Source: an uncultured Bacteroidales bacterium (GTDB taxonomy: Bacteria > Bacteroidota > Bacteroidia > Bacteroidales > UBA932). Taken from it: 37,886 nucleotides of DNA. Location of the stretch: contig ONIQ01000019.1 of NCBI GenBank assembly GCA_900317925.1, forward strand, positions 1 to 37,886, written 5' to 3'. Below the pieces are notes generated by a model. The model had not been told where the DNA came from. It saw only the letters and a list, made by a program, of their open reading frames with translations, and searched no databases. The translations under genes and the position numbers were made by a program. Shown here piece after piece: positions 15,773-23,619 of the stretch (position 1 is the first letter of the stretch; the number at the start of each line of letters is the position of its first letter).

Positions 15773-16324
15773 ATGAAGAGAATGCTGATGCTGCTGGTCT
15801 GGGCCGTGCTGTCGTGCGGCCCGGCCTTTGCCCAGAAGACCGCCGTGACCCTGAACATGGCGGACTATATGATGCTGGGTACCTTGAATGTGGGCGCGGG
15901 CGTTTCGGTGGCCCGGCATTGGACGCTGGAGGCCGCCGCCAAATACAATCCTTTCTCCTACGGCCCGGAAGAAAACCGGATGCAGAACCGCCAGCAGGTT
16001 TACAACGCGGGCGTCCGGTACTGGCCCTGGCACGTGTTTTCGGGGTGGTGGATTTCCGCAAAGGCCCAGTACCAGGAGTACAATCATGGCGGGGTGTTTT
16101 CCCGGGAGACCCGGGAGGGAGACCGCGTGGGGGCGGGTCTGGGAGCCGGCTATACGTATATGGTGAACCGGCGCCTGAATCTGGAATTCGGTCTCAGCGG
16201 GTGGGCCGGCTGGGACCGGTATGCCGTCTATGAGTGCCCGGTCTGCGGCTTTACCCTGGAGCGCGGCCAGAAAGTGTTCTTCCTGCCCAACGAACTGGTG
16301 CTGGCATTGACCTATGTGTTTTAA
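15773..16324 (+). CDS. DUF3575 family outer-membrane-type protein
   Basis: The 183-residue protein has a signal peptide (MKRMLMLL... cut after AFA at about residue 20) and then alternating amphipathic strands rich in Tyr, Trp and Gly, ending in Phe (LTYVF). This is the look of a small outer-membrane beta barrel. Motifs such as NVGAGVSVARHWTLEAAAKYNPF and VYNAGVRYWPWHVFSGWWISAKAQYQEYN match DUF3575, found beside fimbrial genes in Bacteroidales. I chose ATG 15773 for its positive start; ATG 15761, which overlaps the preceding stop, is equally possible. Its end overlaps the next gene by 11 bases, so the pair is coupled. Confidence 0.78.
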   Translation: MKRMLMLLVWAVLSCGPAFAQKTAVTLNMADYMMLGTLNVGAGVSVARHWTLEAAAKYNPFSYGPEENRMQNRQQVYNAGVRYWPWHVFSGWWISAKAQYQEYNHGGVFSRETREGDRVGAGLGAGYTYMVNRRLNLEFGLSGWAGWDRYAVYECPVCGFTLERGQKVFFLPNELVLALTYVF

Positions 16325-17093
16325 GCAAAGGCTCTTATGGGCGGGGTTATGGGCCGGCTGCCTCATCGCGGCGTTTTCCTGTGCGGTGAAGGAAGACCGG
16401 ACCGACTGTCCCTGCAACCTCGTGATTGGTATACGGGGAGGCGCTCCGCCCTATTATTTATCACTTTCACAGGGAACGGAGCGGGTGGAGGATACCCTGC
16501 ATACCGGTTCGGCCGCTTTTGAGCGGAGGGTGGTGCGCCGTCCGCTCCGTTTCCAGATCTATTGTGCCGATTCCTCCCTGTATGTGCCGGGGAAGGGGCT
16601 GGTGATCCCGCCCGGACGGGACTGTCCGCCGGTCTGGTCGGCGGTCCGGAGCCTTGTGGCCGAGGGGGAGCGCCAGGCGGAAATCGTGACGCTGCACAAG
16701 AATCACTGCCGGCTTTCGCTGGCGTTCAAGGTGGAAGGACAGCCGGCTGCGAACTTCCCTTTCCAGTTGAGGATACGGGGCTTCATCGCCGGATATGACC
16801 GGGACGACAAACCGGTTGCGGGTGCGTTCGACTATGTCCCGTGTCCCGATGGGAAAGGAATCTTCCATATCGGCCTGCCCCGTCAGACCGATGCCTCCCT
16901 GGCGCTGGAAATCCGGGATGAGGATGGCGTGTTGCGCGCCTTCCCGCTGGGAGATTATATCGTCCAGGGAGGCTACGACTGGGCTGCGCCGGATTTGCCG
17001 GACCTGCCCATGGAGATTGATTATGCGCGGACGCAGGTGACCTTCCGCCTGGAATGTTGGGAAAAGACAGTCGAGCGAAACGTCGTTATTTGA
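16314..17093 (+). CDS. FimB/Mfa2-like fimbrial anchor lipoprotein
   Basis: The 259-residue protein carries a lipoprotein signal with Cys23 (AAFSC) followed by AVKEDRTDCPC, the opening typical of the FimB/Mfa2 group that anchors and caps Bacteroidales fimbriae. The rest is predicted beta-rich, with two transthyretin-like halves (about 35-125 and 130-255). It is somewhat shorter than usual members (about 290-330). No fimbrillin (FimA/Mfa1-like) gene is present beside it, so it may anchor a pilin encoded elsewhere or serve a non-fimbrial surface complex with the DUF3575 protein. It overlaps DUF3575 by 11 bases. A weak hairpin (17102-17120) follows its stop. Confidence 0.72.
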   Translation: MCFKQRLLWAGLWAGCLIAAFSCAVKEDRTDCPCNLVIGIRGGAPPYYLSLSQGTERVEDTLHTGSAAFERRVVRRPLRFQIYCADSSLYVPGKGLVIPPGRDCPPVWSAVRSLVAEGERQAEIVTLHKNHCRLSLAFKVEGQPAANFPFQLRIRGFIAGYDRDDKPVAGAFDYVPCPDGKGIFHIGLPRQTDASLALEIRDEDGVLRAFPLGDYIVQGGYDWAAPDLPDLPMEIDYARTQVTFRLECWEKTVERNVVI

Positions 17094-17110
17094 AAAATTA
17101 GGGAAAAATA

Positions 17111-17141
17111 TTGTTTTTCCGGAAAAGAGTTTCTATCTTTG
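17111..17141 (+). promoter_or_regulatory. Promoter of tRNA-Leu
   Basis: TTG at 17111-17113, a 20-base gap, then TATCTTTG at 17134-17141; the tRNA begins 15 bases later. This is the best -33/-7 pair near a stable RNA in the window. Confidence 0.7.
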
Positions 17142-17156
17142 CAGTCCTATCCACTT

Positions 17157-17239
17157 GCGCGGGTGGCGAAATGGTAGACGCGCTAGTTTCAGGAGCTAGT
17201 GGGGTAAAACCTGTGTGAGTTCGAGTCTCATCTCGCGCA
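17157..17239 (+). tRNA. tRNA-Leu (anticodon CAG)
   Basis: An 83-base cloverleaf with a long variable arm, as leucine tRNAs have. The acceptor stem pairs GCGCGGG with CTCGCGC (one G-U) and A is the discriminator base. The D arm contains TGGCGAAATGGTAGACGC, the anticodon loop is TTTCAGGAG with CAG reading the CUG codon, and the T loop has TTCGAGTC. CCA is not encoded. It has its own promoter and is closed by a strong terminator. A mobile repeat block begins directly downstream. Confidence 0.95.
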
Positions 17240-17240
17240 C

Positions 17241-17272
17241 GAGCCGGCCTTTTTTGGCCGGCTTCTTTTTTT
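17241..17272 (+). terminator. Terminator of tRNA-Leu
   Basis: GAGCCGGCC (17241-17249) pairs with GGCCGGCTT (17256-17264) around TTTTTT, with seven T bases at 17266-17272. Confidence 0.85.
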
Positions 17273-17285
17273 CTGGAGTGGGAAA

Positions 17286-17366
17286 GGCCTTTTCTGCAAA
17301 GATTGGTAAAATTGACAGTGATTCTCTTGTAGAGGGCTTTGATTTCTATGTACAGTTAGGGGTAAG
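17286..17366 (+). repeat. 81-bp direct repeat, left copy
   Basis: It begins GGCCTTTTCTGCAAAG and ends at GGGGTAAG just before the first 37-nt palindrome. The right copy is at 18429-18509 with one mismatch (T or G at offset 60). It contains a small CTCT/AGAG hairpin. It has no open frame of note and could be the element's left-end sequence. Confidence 0.8.
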
Positions 17367-17454
17367 TGCTCCAGGTGTCCTATTTTATTGCAGACCAGGA
17401 GCAAAATAAGCGTTTTTTGCTCCTGGTGTCCCATTCTTCTGTAGACCAAGAGCA
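17367..17454 (+). repeat. Left REP-like array: two 37-nt palindromes and a core
   Basis: Unit 1 (17367-17403) is TGCTCCAGGTGTCC, nine bases, GCAGACCAGGAGCA. Unit 2 (17418-17454) is TGCTCCTGGTGTCC, nine bases, GTAGACCAAGAGCA. Both are exactly 14+9+14. The arms pair TGCTCC with GGAGCA and GGT with ACC around a mismatch, which is the imperfect-stem form of REP sequences. The units are in the same orientation and separated by a 14-nt core, AAATAAGCGTTTTT (17404-17417). Confidence 0.75.
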
Positions 17455-17472
17455 CCTAATCAACCGTATGCT

Positions 17473-18339
17473 ATGAATTTAAAAACAGAAACAACGTTTT
17501 GGATGATAACAACGAATCATCTGACAGACCGTCTTTGGTTCAAAGACGAAGTAGATTACAAGACAGGAATGAATTATGTAGCTGTCTTAGCGGCTCATAA
17601 TCCGGTGATGGTAATAGCTTTTATTTTGATGTCGAACCATGTCCATTTCCTTTTGGCTGGAACAGAGAAGCAAGGAAGGTTATTTGTTGAGCGCTTTAAG
17701 AAAAAGTATTCCCAATATTATTCCTATAAATATGGATCGGCTGAATTGCTCCGTGGAAATGAGATTGATGTTCGGGAAGTGAGCCTGAAGGATGAATCGT
17801 TTGAGCGTGCTGTGGCATATATCCAGATGAACAGTGTGGCCGCTAACAATTGTTTGCACCCTTCAGGATATCCGTGGGGAACTGGCGATGTATTTTTTAG
17901 TGCTACTCCTCAGACGGGAATCCCTCTTGGTTCCATGAGTGCTCGTGCAGTGAACCGGATGACGCGAAGCAAAGAATCCTTGCCGGATCACTATATGATG
18001 GGTGAAAAAGGGTATATTACTCCAAGTTCTTTTGTACCCGTAAAATATGTGGAGTCAGTCTTTAGGACACCACGACGAATGAATTATTTTTTGCAGAACT
18101 CCTCAAAAGCCCGTCGGTTGAAAGAAGCTCCTTCTTTTGACGACAGTTTGGTACTCTCAGCTGCTCGAAGTCTATGTGTCTCGTTATTCCGAAAAACGCA
18201 GATTTCGGAATTATCTACAGAACAGAAAGCGGAGATTTTGAAACAGTTGCGTTATCGATTCTCAGCAGGGCCCCATCAGCTGTCCAGGATTTCCGGTCTT
18301 TCCTATCAGTCCGTGAGTGAGTTGCTGGATCAGGGATGA
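17473..18339 (+). CDS. REP-associated tyrosine transposase (Y1, HUH)
   Basis: The 288-residue protein has the Y1 transposase fold: a metal-binding HUH motif His56-Val-His58 in FILMSNHVHFLL and a probable catalytic Tyr116 in AYIQMNSVAANN, the position of YIHLNPV in relatives. A C-terminal extension (about 140-288) ends in a helix-turn-helix-like ISGLSYQSVSELL, as in the RAYT branch rather than in short IS200 TnpA (about 150 residues). It would nick single-stranded DNA at hairpins and stay bound through the tyrosine. Both active-site parts are intact. No TnpB partner is present. Codon use is AT-richer than the neighbours. No promoter was found; it may be read from outside. Confidence 0.85.
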   Translation: MNLKTETTFWMITTNHLTDRLWFKDEVDYKTGMNYVAVLAAHNPVMVIAFILMSNHVHFLLAGTEKQGRLFVERFKKKYSQYYSYKYGSAELLRGNEIDVREVSLKDESFERAVAYIQMNSVAANNCLHPSGYPWGTGDVFFSATPQTGIPLGSMSARAVNRMTRSKESLPDHYMMGEKGYITPSSFVPVKYVESVFRTPRRMNYFLQNSSKARRLKEAPSFDDSLVLSAARSLCVSLFRKTQISELSTEQKAEILKQLRYRFSAGPHQLSRISGLSYQSVSELLDQG

Positions 18340-18428
18340 TGGTGGGGTTTGGATCGGGGAGCCATCCACCAGTCAGGACTTTTCGGCGGATGACCTCCCC
18401 CTGAATGACCCGGCCTTCCAAGCTGCCG
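18340..18428. other. Unassigned spacer after the transposase gene
   Basis: Eighty-nine bases of GC-rich sequence between the transposase stop and the right direct repeat. GGTGG near its start can pair with CCACC about 25 bases on. No gene, promoter or match to the left flank is seen. Confidence 0.4.
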
Positions 18429-18509
18429 GCCTTTTCTGCAAAGATTGGTAAAATTGACAGTGATTCTCTTGTAGAGGGCTGTGATTTCTATGTACAGTTA
18501 GGGGTAAGT
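18429..18509 (+). repeat. 81-bp direct repeat, right copy
   Basis: It matches 17286-17366 at an offset of 1143 bases with a single mismatch, and identity continues through the first palindrome to 18545. This near-identity implies recent duplication or ongoing exchange between the flanks. Confidence 0.8.
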
Positions 18510-18597
18510 GCTCCAGGTGTCCTACTCTATTGCAGACCAGGAGCGAAAAACGCTTATTTTGACCCTGGTCTGCACTTTTTCGGGACACCTGGAGCAG
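18510..18597. repeat. Right REP-like array: inverted pair of 37-nt palindromes
   Basis: Unit 3 (18510-18546) is in the plus orientation. Unit 4 (18561-18597) is in the minus orientation (read backwards: TGCTCCAGGTGTCC, nine bases, GCAGACCAGGGTCA). The 14-nt core between them (18547-18560) is the exact reverse complement of the left core. Unit 3 with unit 4 makes a large nested palindrome, with outer arms of 14 bp and inner arms of 10 bp, like a BIME. Confidence 0.75.
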
Positions 18598-18638
18598 TGG
18601 ATAGCCGTTTTTTCTTCTTTTATTGCCGCATTTTTATT

Positions 18639-18646
18639 ATTTTTGT
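18639..18646 (+). promoter_or_regulatory. -7 box for cstA-GH2-HerA
   Basis: TATTTTTG matches TAnnTTTG and ends 22 bases before the cstA ATG. The T-rich stretch upstream gives no clear -33. Confidence 0.55.
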
Positions 18647-18668
18647 AAGACGCATAAATTATCGTACT

Positions 18669-20138
18669 ATGTATTCATTCCTTTTGAGTGTTTTGGCTCT
18701 GGTGCTGGGGTATTTCGTGTATGGAAAGTTCATTGCCAGGGTATTCGGTCCGGATCCGAAACGGCCTACGCCGGCCGTGGAGAAGGCGGACGGGGTGGAT
18801 TTCATTGTCATGCCCACCTGGAAGGTCTTTATGATACAGTTCCTCAATATTGCGGGGACGGGGCCGATCTTCGGTGCCATCATGGGCGCTAAATTCGGCC
18901 CGGCGGCTTACCTGTGGATTGTTTTGGGCTGTATTTTCGCCGGTGCGGTACACGATTATCTGACCGGAATGCTCTCGGTCCGGCACGGGGGCGCGAGCCT
19001 GCCGGACTTGATTGGCATCTATCTGGGGAAAAGCACGCAAAAGGTAATGCTCGTCTTTTCCGTTATCATGCTGATGCTGGTGGGTGCCGTGTTTGTGTAT
19101 TCTCCGGCCATCATCCTGGGCAATATCGCCGGAGACGGTACCCAGATGTCCATGATGTTGTGGGTGGGCGTTATTTTCGTCTATTATATCATCGCGACCC
19201 TCCTGCCCATCGATAAGATTATCGGTAAGATTTATCCGGTTTTTGCCTTCGCCCTCCTGTTCATGGCGGCCGGCCTGCTGGTGGGCCTGATCGTGAAATG
19301 GCCCTCCATCCCCGAACTGTGGGACGGCCTGGCCAACAGGGGACCGGAACTGGGCATTACGGGTCAGCCCATTTTCCCCTGCCTGTTCATTACCATAGCC
19401 TGCGGCGCCATTTCCGGTTTCCATGCCACCCAGAGCCCGTTGATGGCCCGTTGTATCAAAAACGAGGAACTGGGACGTCCGGTGTTTTACGGTTCCATGA
19501 TTACGGAAGGCCTGGTGGCCCTGGTCTGGGCGGCCGTGTCTTCCTACTTCTTCTTCGATGGCGGTGCGGCCGAGGTGGGCTCCTCCATGGGTGCCGCCGC
19601 TCCCGAAGTGGTAACAAAGGTTTCGAAAAACTGGCTGGGTCTTGCTGGTGGCATCCTGGCAGTGCTGGGCGTCGTCGCGGCTCCTATCACAAGCGGCGAT
19701 ACGGCTTTCCGCAGCGCCCGTCTGATCGTGGCCGATTTCCTTTCTTTCCCGCAGAAAAGTATCCGCAACCGGCTGATGATCTGCATCCCGCTCTTTATCG
19801 CCGCCGGTCTGCTGCTCTGGTATAACATTGCCGATTCCCAAGGGTTCAATACCATCTGGCGGTATTTCGGCTGGGCCAACCAGACGCTTGCCGTTTTCTC
19901 GCTCTGGGCGGTAACGGTTTACCTGACCCTTAATAAGAAGGACTTACGTTATCTGGTTGCGTTATTACCGGCCGCCTTTATGAGCGCCGTCAGCGTAACC
20001 TTCATTTGCATTGACAAGACCGGACTCCACCTTCCGGCCAACTGGAACGCCTTCCTGGGCATGGGCGTATTCGTTTTGTCACTGGCCCTCTTTTATGGGT
20101 GGAAATTCACACGGAAATCCAAAGAGAATCAGATATGA
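18669..20138 (+). CDS. cstA: CstA-family pyruvate/peptide transporter
   Basis: The 489-residue membrane protein has about 13 hydrophobic segments and the CstA signature: GYFVYGKFIARVFGPD near the start, a GVDFIVMPTWKVF segment, FLNIAGTGPIFGAIMGA, GAVHDYLTGMLSVRHGG, then SGFHATQSPLMARC and APITSGDTAFRSAR. E. coli CstA and BtsT carry pyruvate or peptides; members in this phylum (about 480-490 residues, shorter than the 700 of E. coli) are not characterised, so the substrate is open. It has its own promoter and overlaps the GH2 start by four bases (ATGA). Confidence 0.9.
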   Translation: MYSFLLSVLALVLGYFVYGKFIARVFGPDPKRPTPAVEKADGVDFIVMPTWKVFMIQFLNIAGTGPIFGAIMGAKFGPAAYLWIVLGCIFAGAVHDYLTGMLSVRHGGASLPDLIGIYLGKSTQKVMLVFSVIMLMLVGAVFVYSPAIILGNIAGDGTQMSMMLWVGVIFVYYIIATLLPIDKIIGKIYPVFAFALLFMAAGLLVGLIVKWPSIPELWDGLANRGPELGITGQPIFPCLFITIACGAISGFHATQSPLMARCIKNEELGRPVFYGSMITEGLVALVWAAVSSYFFFDGGAAEVGSSMGAAAPEVVTKVSKNWLGLAGGILAVLGVVAAPITSGDTAFRSARLIVADFLSFPQKSIRNRLMICIPLFIAAGLLLWYNIADSQGFNTIWRYFGWANQTLAVFSLWAVTVYLTLNKKDLRYLVALLPAAFMSAVSVTFICIDKTGLHLPANWNAFLGMGVFVLSLALFYGWKFTRKSKENQI

Positions 20139-21958
20139 GAAAACTGACTGTCCTGCTGGCCACCGTCCTGGTGGCCGCCTGCACCGCTGCTCCGAGCTGG
20201 AAACCGGCCGGTGACAGAATCCTGACCACGTGGGGGGAATCCCTGGACCCCGCCCATGTCCATGCCGAATATCCCAGGCCGCAAATGGTCCGGGAGACCT
20301 GGAAGTCGCTCAACGGTTTTTGGAAATATGCCATTGTGCCGCAGGAGGAACAGAATCCGGTCTGTGACAGTACCATCCTGGTCCCGTTTTGTGTGGAATC
20401 GGCCCTCTCGGGCGTTGGGAAACGCGTCTCAAATAAGGAGGCCCTTTGGTATGAGACTGTCTTTTCCGTTCCGAATTCGTGGCGCAAGGGCGGTGTAATG
20501 CTGAATTTCGAGGCCGTGGACTGGTATGCAGAGATCTATGTAAACGGCCATTCTGTGGGTACCCATTCGGGCGGATATACCCATTTCGGTTTTGATATCG
20601 CCCCGTATTTGAAGAAGGGGAAAGAGCAGTTGCTGCGGGTGAAGGTGACCGATGCCACCGATACCGATTTCCAACCCTGCGGCAAGCAGGTTACGGTGCC
20701 GAGGGGAATCTGGTACACACCGGTAACCGGTATCTGGCAGAGCGTGTGGATGGAGCCCGTTCCCTCCGTCCACATCACGGATTACGAAGCAGTCGCCGAT
20801 CCGGAAAGCGGTTCCTTCTCGATAACGGTGAATTGCGCCGGAAACGAGGATCTGGATACGACGGTGGAGGTGGAAGTCCTCTCGGCCGACGGGACCCGGG
20901 TCGCGACCGCAATTACCACTCCCGGAGAGCCGGTGGTCGCGGCTGTTCCGGATCCGCAGCTGTGGACCCCGGATACGCCCTACCTGTACGGCCTCCGGCT
21001 GAGCCTGCGCCAGGGGAAGGATGAGGTAGATCAGGTAACGGGCTACGCCGCGATGCGTTCGGTGAGCATGGTAGTCGATAAAGATGGCTACAAACGCCTG
21101 GGACTCAATGGGAAGCCCATCTTCCACTACGGTCCGCTGGACCAGGGCTGGTGGCCGGATGGCCTCTATACCGCCCCTTCGGACGAGGCCCTCAAATACG
21201 ACATCCAGAAGACCAAAGACTTCGGATACAATATGATCCGCAAGCATATCAAAATCGAACCGCGCCGCTGGTATTACTGGTGCGACGTCCTGGGCGTGAT
21301 GGTCTGGCAGGATATGCCGTGCATCGCCCACAACAAGAAGGGACAGTGGGACGAGTGGACCTATGGCGGGGAGGATTACGAAGTTCCGGAGCGCGCGAAG
21401 GAGAATTACTACCGCGAATGGGGAGAGATCATCGCCCAGAACAAGGTGTCTCCGTGCATTGTGGTCTGGGTCCCGTTCAACGAGGGCTGGGGCCAGTTCG
21501 ATACGGAGCAGGTGGTCGCTTTCACCCACGATCTGGATCCGACGCGCCTCATCAATCCGGCGTCCGGCGGCAACCATCGCCACTGCGGCGATATCCTGGA
21601 CAGCCACAACTATCCGATGCCGAAGATGAAACTGCGCAGCAACGGGGAAGTGATCGACGTGCTGGGCGAATATGGCGGCATCGGCTGGCCGGTGGAAGGA
21701 CACCTCTGGCAGGCCGATAAAAACTGGGGCTATGTGAAATATACTTCCGGAGAGGAAGTGCTGGCCGAATACGAACGCTTTGCCGAGATGCTGAAAGGAA
21801 TCATAAAGGAAGGCGTGGCCGGCGCGGTCTATACCCAGACCACGGATGTGGAAGTAGAGGTAAACGGCCTGATGACCTACGACCGGAAAGTCATCAAGAT
21901 GGATGAGCCCCGTCTCCGCGACATCAACCAACGTGTAATCCAATCCATGCAGGAATAG
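20135..21958 (+). CDS. Glycoside hydrolase family 2 lipoprotein
   Basis: The 607-residue protein has a lipoprotein signal with Cys16 ([10 protein letters not shown]). Domains follow GH2 order: a sugar-binding jelly roll (about 35-205), an immunoglobulin-like sandwich (about 206-310) and a TIM barrel (about 315-607). The acid/base is Glu450 in FNEGWGQF and the nucleophile is probably Glu512 in LGEYGG, so it should be an active retaining exo-glycosidase of the beta-galactosidase/beta-glucuronidase/beta-mannosidase group. The sugar is not clear. There is no SusC/SusD pair or other polysaccharide-locus gene beside it. The start is ATG 20135 inside the cstA stop; the frame upstream of it lacks a signal peptide. 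Confidence 0.88.
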   Translation: MRKLTVLLATVLVAACTAAPSWKPAGDRILTTWGESLDPAHVHAEYPRPQMVRETWKSLNGFWKYAIVPQEEQNPVCDSTILVPFCVESALSGVGKRVSNKEALWYETVFSVPNSWRKGGVMLNFEAVDWYAEIYVNGHSVGTHSGGYTHFGFDIAPYLKKGKEQLLRVKVTDATDTDFQPCGKQVTVPRGIWYTPVTGIWQSVWMEPVPSVHITDYEAVADPESGSFSITVNCAGNEDLDTTVEVEVLSADGTRVATAITTPGEPVVAAVPDPQLWTPDTPYLYGLRLSLRQGKDEVDQVTGYAAMRSVSMVVDKDGYKRLGLNGKPIFHYGPLDQGWWPDGLYTAPSDEALKYDIQKTKDFGYNMIRKHIKIEPRRWYYWCDVLGVMVWQDMPCIAHNKKGQWDEWTYGGEDYEVPERAKENYYREWGEIIAQNKVSPCIVVWVPFNEGWGQFDTEQVVAFTHDLDPTRLINPASGGNHRHCGDILDSHNYPMPKMKLRSNGEVIDVLGEYGGIGWPVEGHLWQADKNWGYVKYTSGEEVLAEYERFAEMLKGIIKEGVAGAVYTQTTDVEVEVNGLMTYDRKVIKMDEPRLRDINQRVIQSMQE

Positions 21959-21959
21959 T

Positions 21960-23588
21960 ATGCTCGATCAAGAACGCGGGCTGTACATAGCCCACTCCCA
22001 AAACGGCCCGATCAGCATTGTCGGGAAAATGGCGAATCGCCACGGTTTGATAGCCGGTGCCACGGGTACCGGAAAGACCGTCACCCTCCAGGTCCTCGCG
22101 GAAACCTTCTGCCAGGCCGGCGTGCCGTGTTTCATGGCCGATATGAAAGGCGACCTCTCGGGTATCAGCCAGCCGGGGAAACTGTCCGGTTTTATCCAGA
22201 AACGGCTGCCGGAATTCGGCATCGAGGATCCGCAGTTCCAAAGTTGTCCGGTCCGGTTTTTCGATGTGTTCGGCGAACAGGGACACCCGATGCGGGCCAC
22301 GGTTTCCGACATGGGACCGCAGCTGCTGGGCCGCCTGCTGGAACTGAACGAAACGCAGACCGGCATCCTGAATATCGTGTTCAAGATTGCCGACGACCGC
22401 GGCCTTTTGCTGCTGGATATGAAGGACTTGCGGGCGATGCTGGACTATGTGGCCAAAAATGCCGCAACGTTTACCACGGCCTATGGCAACGTGACCGCGG
22501 CCAGTGTGGGCGCCATCCAGCGCTCCTTGCTGACCCTGGAGAACCAGGGCGCCGAGAAGTTCTTCGGCGAGCCGGCCTTCGACGTCTATGACCTCCTCCA
22601 GTGCGAAGGCGGAAAGGGCATCATGAACGTGCTCGCGGCCGACAAGCTGATGCTTCAGCCGAAGCTCTATTCCACCTTCCTTCTCTGGCTGCTGTCCGAC
22701 CTGTATGCCCGCCTTCCCGAGGTGGGCGACCTGGATCTTCCGAAGCTGGTCTTCTTCTTCGACGAGGCGCACATGCTCTTTGCCGATACGTCCAAGGCCC
22801 TCACGGACAAGATCGAGCAGGTGATCCGGCTCATCCGCTCCAAGGGGGTGGGCATCTATTTCATCACCCAGAGCCCGACCGATATTCCCGAAAACATCCT
22901 GGGTCAGCTGGGCAACCGCGTGCAACATGCCCTGCGGGCCTATACGCCCAAAGACCAGAAGGCCGTGCGCAGCGCGGCCCAGACCTTCCGCACCAACCCG
23001 GCTTTCAAGACGGAAGATGCCATCCTGGAACTGGAAACGGGCGAAGCCCTGGTATCGGTCCTGGACGAAAAGGGCGCCCCTACCGTGGTGGAACGGGCAA
23101 AAATCCTCTTCCCGTTGAGCCAGATCGGTGCCATCACCGAAGAACAGCGGGCGGACCTGATCAAGAAGTCCCGTCTGTACGGGCGCTACGAGCATGCCAT
23201 TGACCGGGAGAGTGCTTTCGAGGTCCTGCTGGCCCAGTCCGAGCAGGCGGCGAAGGAAGCGGCGGATGCCGCCGAAGAGGAGCAGGCCGCCCGGGAGGCG
23301 GCTGCGGCCGAGAAAGAAGCGGCCAAAGCCGAGAAAGAGGAAGCAAAACGTCGGAAGAACAGCCTGGGAAGCAAGATTTTCGGAGCTGTTGTGACGGCGG
23401 TGACGGCCAGCGTGGCCCGGAGCGTGGGCAGCGCCGTCAGCAATTCCCTGGGCGGCAAGAAATCCACGTCCGGGAAATCGGGTTCCAAAAGCGCTGCAGG
23501 GAAAGCGGCCTCTACGGCGGCATCGGCCGCTACGCGGACCCTTACCCGGGAATTGACGCGCAGCATCCTCGGAAACCTGATTCGTTAA
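21960..23588 (+). CDS. HerA-like ATPase, DUF853 (YjgR type)
   Basis: The 542-residue protein is a P-loop ATPase of the HerA/FtsK branch, DUF853 group. Walker A GATGTGKT is at 33-40 and Walker B FFFDEAHM has Asp268-Glu269, with a sensor-like ITQSP further on. It has a charged Ala/Glu/Lys-rich coiled coil at about 420-465, then a small-residue tail (470-542, rich in Ser, Ala, Gly and Thr). The role of this group is not known; relatives act in DNA pumping. It starts one base after the GH2 stop, so it is co-transcribed with cstA and GH2 without any evident functional link. Confidence 0.85.
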   Translation: MLDQERGLYIAHSQNGPISIVGKMANRHGLIAGATGTGKTVTLQVLAETFCQAGVPCFMADMKGDLSGISQPGKLSGFIQKRLPEFGIEDPQFQSCPVRFFDVFGEQGHPMRATVSDMGPQLLGRLLELNETQTGILNIVFKIADDRGLLLLDMKDLRAMLDYVAKNAATFTTAYGNVTAASVGAIQRSLLTLENQGAEKFFGEPAFDVYDLLQCEGGKGIMNVLAADKLMLQPKLYSTFLLWLLSDLYARLPEVGDLDLPKLVFFFDEAHMLFADTSKALTDKIEQVIRLIRSKGVGIYFITQSPTDIPENILGQLGNRVQHALRAYTPKDQKAVRSAAQTFRTNPAFKTEDAILELETGEALVSVLDEKGAPTVVERAKILFPLSQIGAITEEQRADLIKKSRLYGRYEHAIDRESAFEVLLAQSEQAAKEAADAAEEEQAAREAAAAEKEAAKAEKEEAKRRKNSLGSKIFGAVVTAVTASVARSVGSAVSNSLGGKKSTSGKSGSKSAAGKAASTAASAATRTLTRELTRSILGNLIR

Positions 23589-23603
23589 TTCAAAAAAACT
23601 TGC

Positions 23604-23611
23604 TACCTTTG
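23604..23611 (+). promoter_or_regulatory. -7 box for the AspT/YidE-type transporter
   Basis: TACCTTTG ends only eight bases before the ATG at 23620, so the mRNA leader would be a few bases at most. Confidence 0.6.
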
Positions 23612-23619
23612 CGGCCGTT

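Larger units (their letters stand above)
17286..18597. mobile_element. RAYT transposase with flanking REP-like arrays
   Basis: A 1.3-kb block between tRNA-Leu and cstA. It holds a single HUH/Y1 transposase gene bracketed by near-identical DNA. Positions 17286-17402 and 18429-18545 match over 117 bp with three mismatches. Within and after them lie four copies of a 37-nt imperfect palindrome in two arrays (17367-17454 and 18510-18597). The arrangement fits the REP-associated tyrosine transposase systems described in proteobacteria, where the enzyme acts on dispersed REP palindromes. The coding part is AT-richer than its neighbours, suggesting transfer. No target duplication or classic terminal inverted repeat of an IS was found. 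Whether copies lie elsewhere in the genome cannot be seen here. Confidence 0.75.

Noticed and set aside
17102-17120. Terminator after the FimB/Mfa2-like gene
   Set aside because: GGAAAAA/TTTTTCC can pair, but no T-run follows and the loop holds the TTG of the tRNA promoter. I leave it as a weak possibility only.
17367-17454. CRISPR-like array from the repeated 37-nt units
   Set aside because: There are only two units per side, spacers are 14 nt and identical between sides (inverted), and there are no cas genes.
17473-18339. Plain IS200/IS605 insertion sequence
   Set aside because: The protein is almost twice the length of IS200 TnpA, there is no TnpB, and both flanks carry repeated palindrome pairs rather than single end hairpins.
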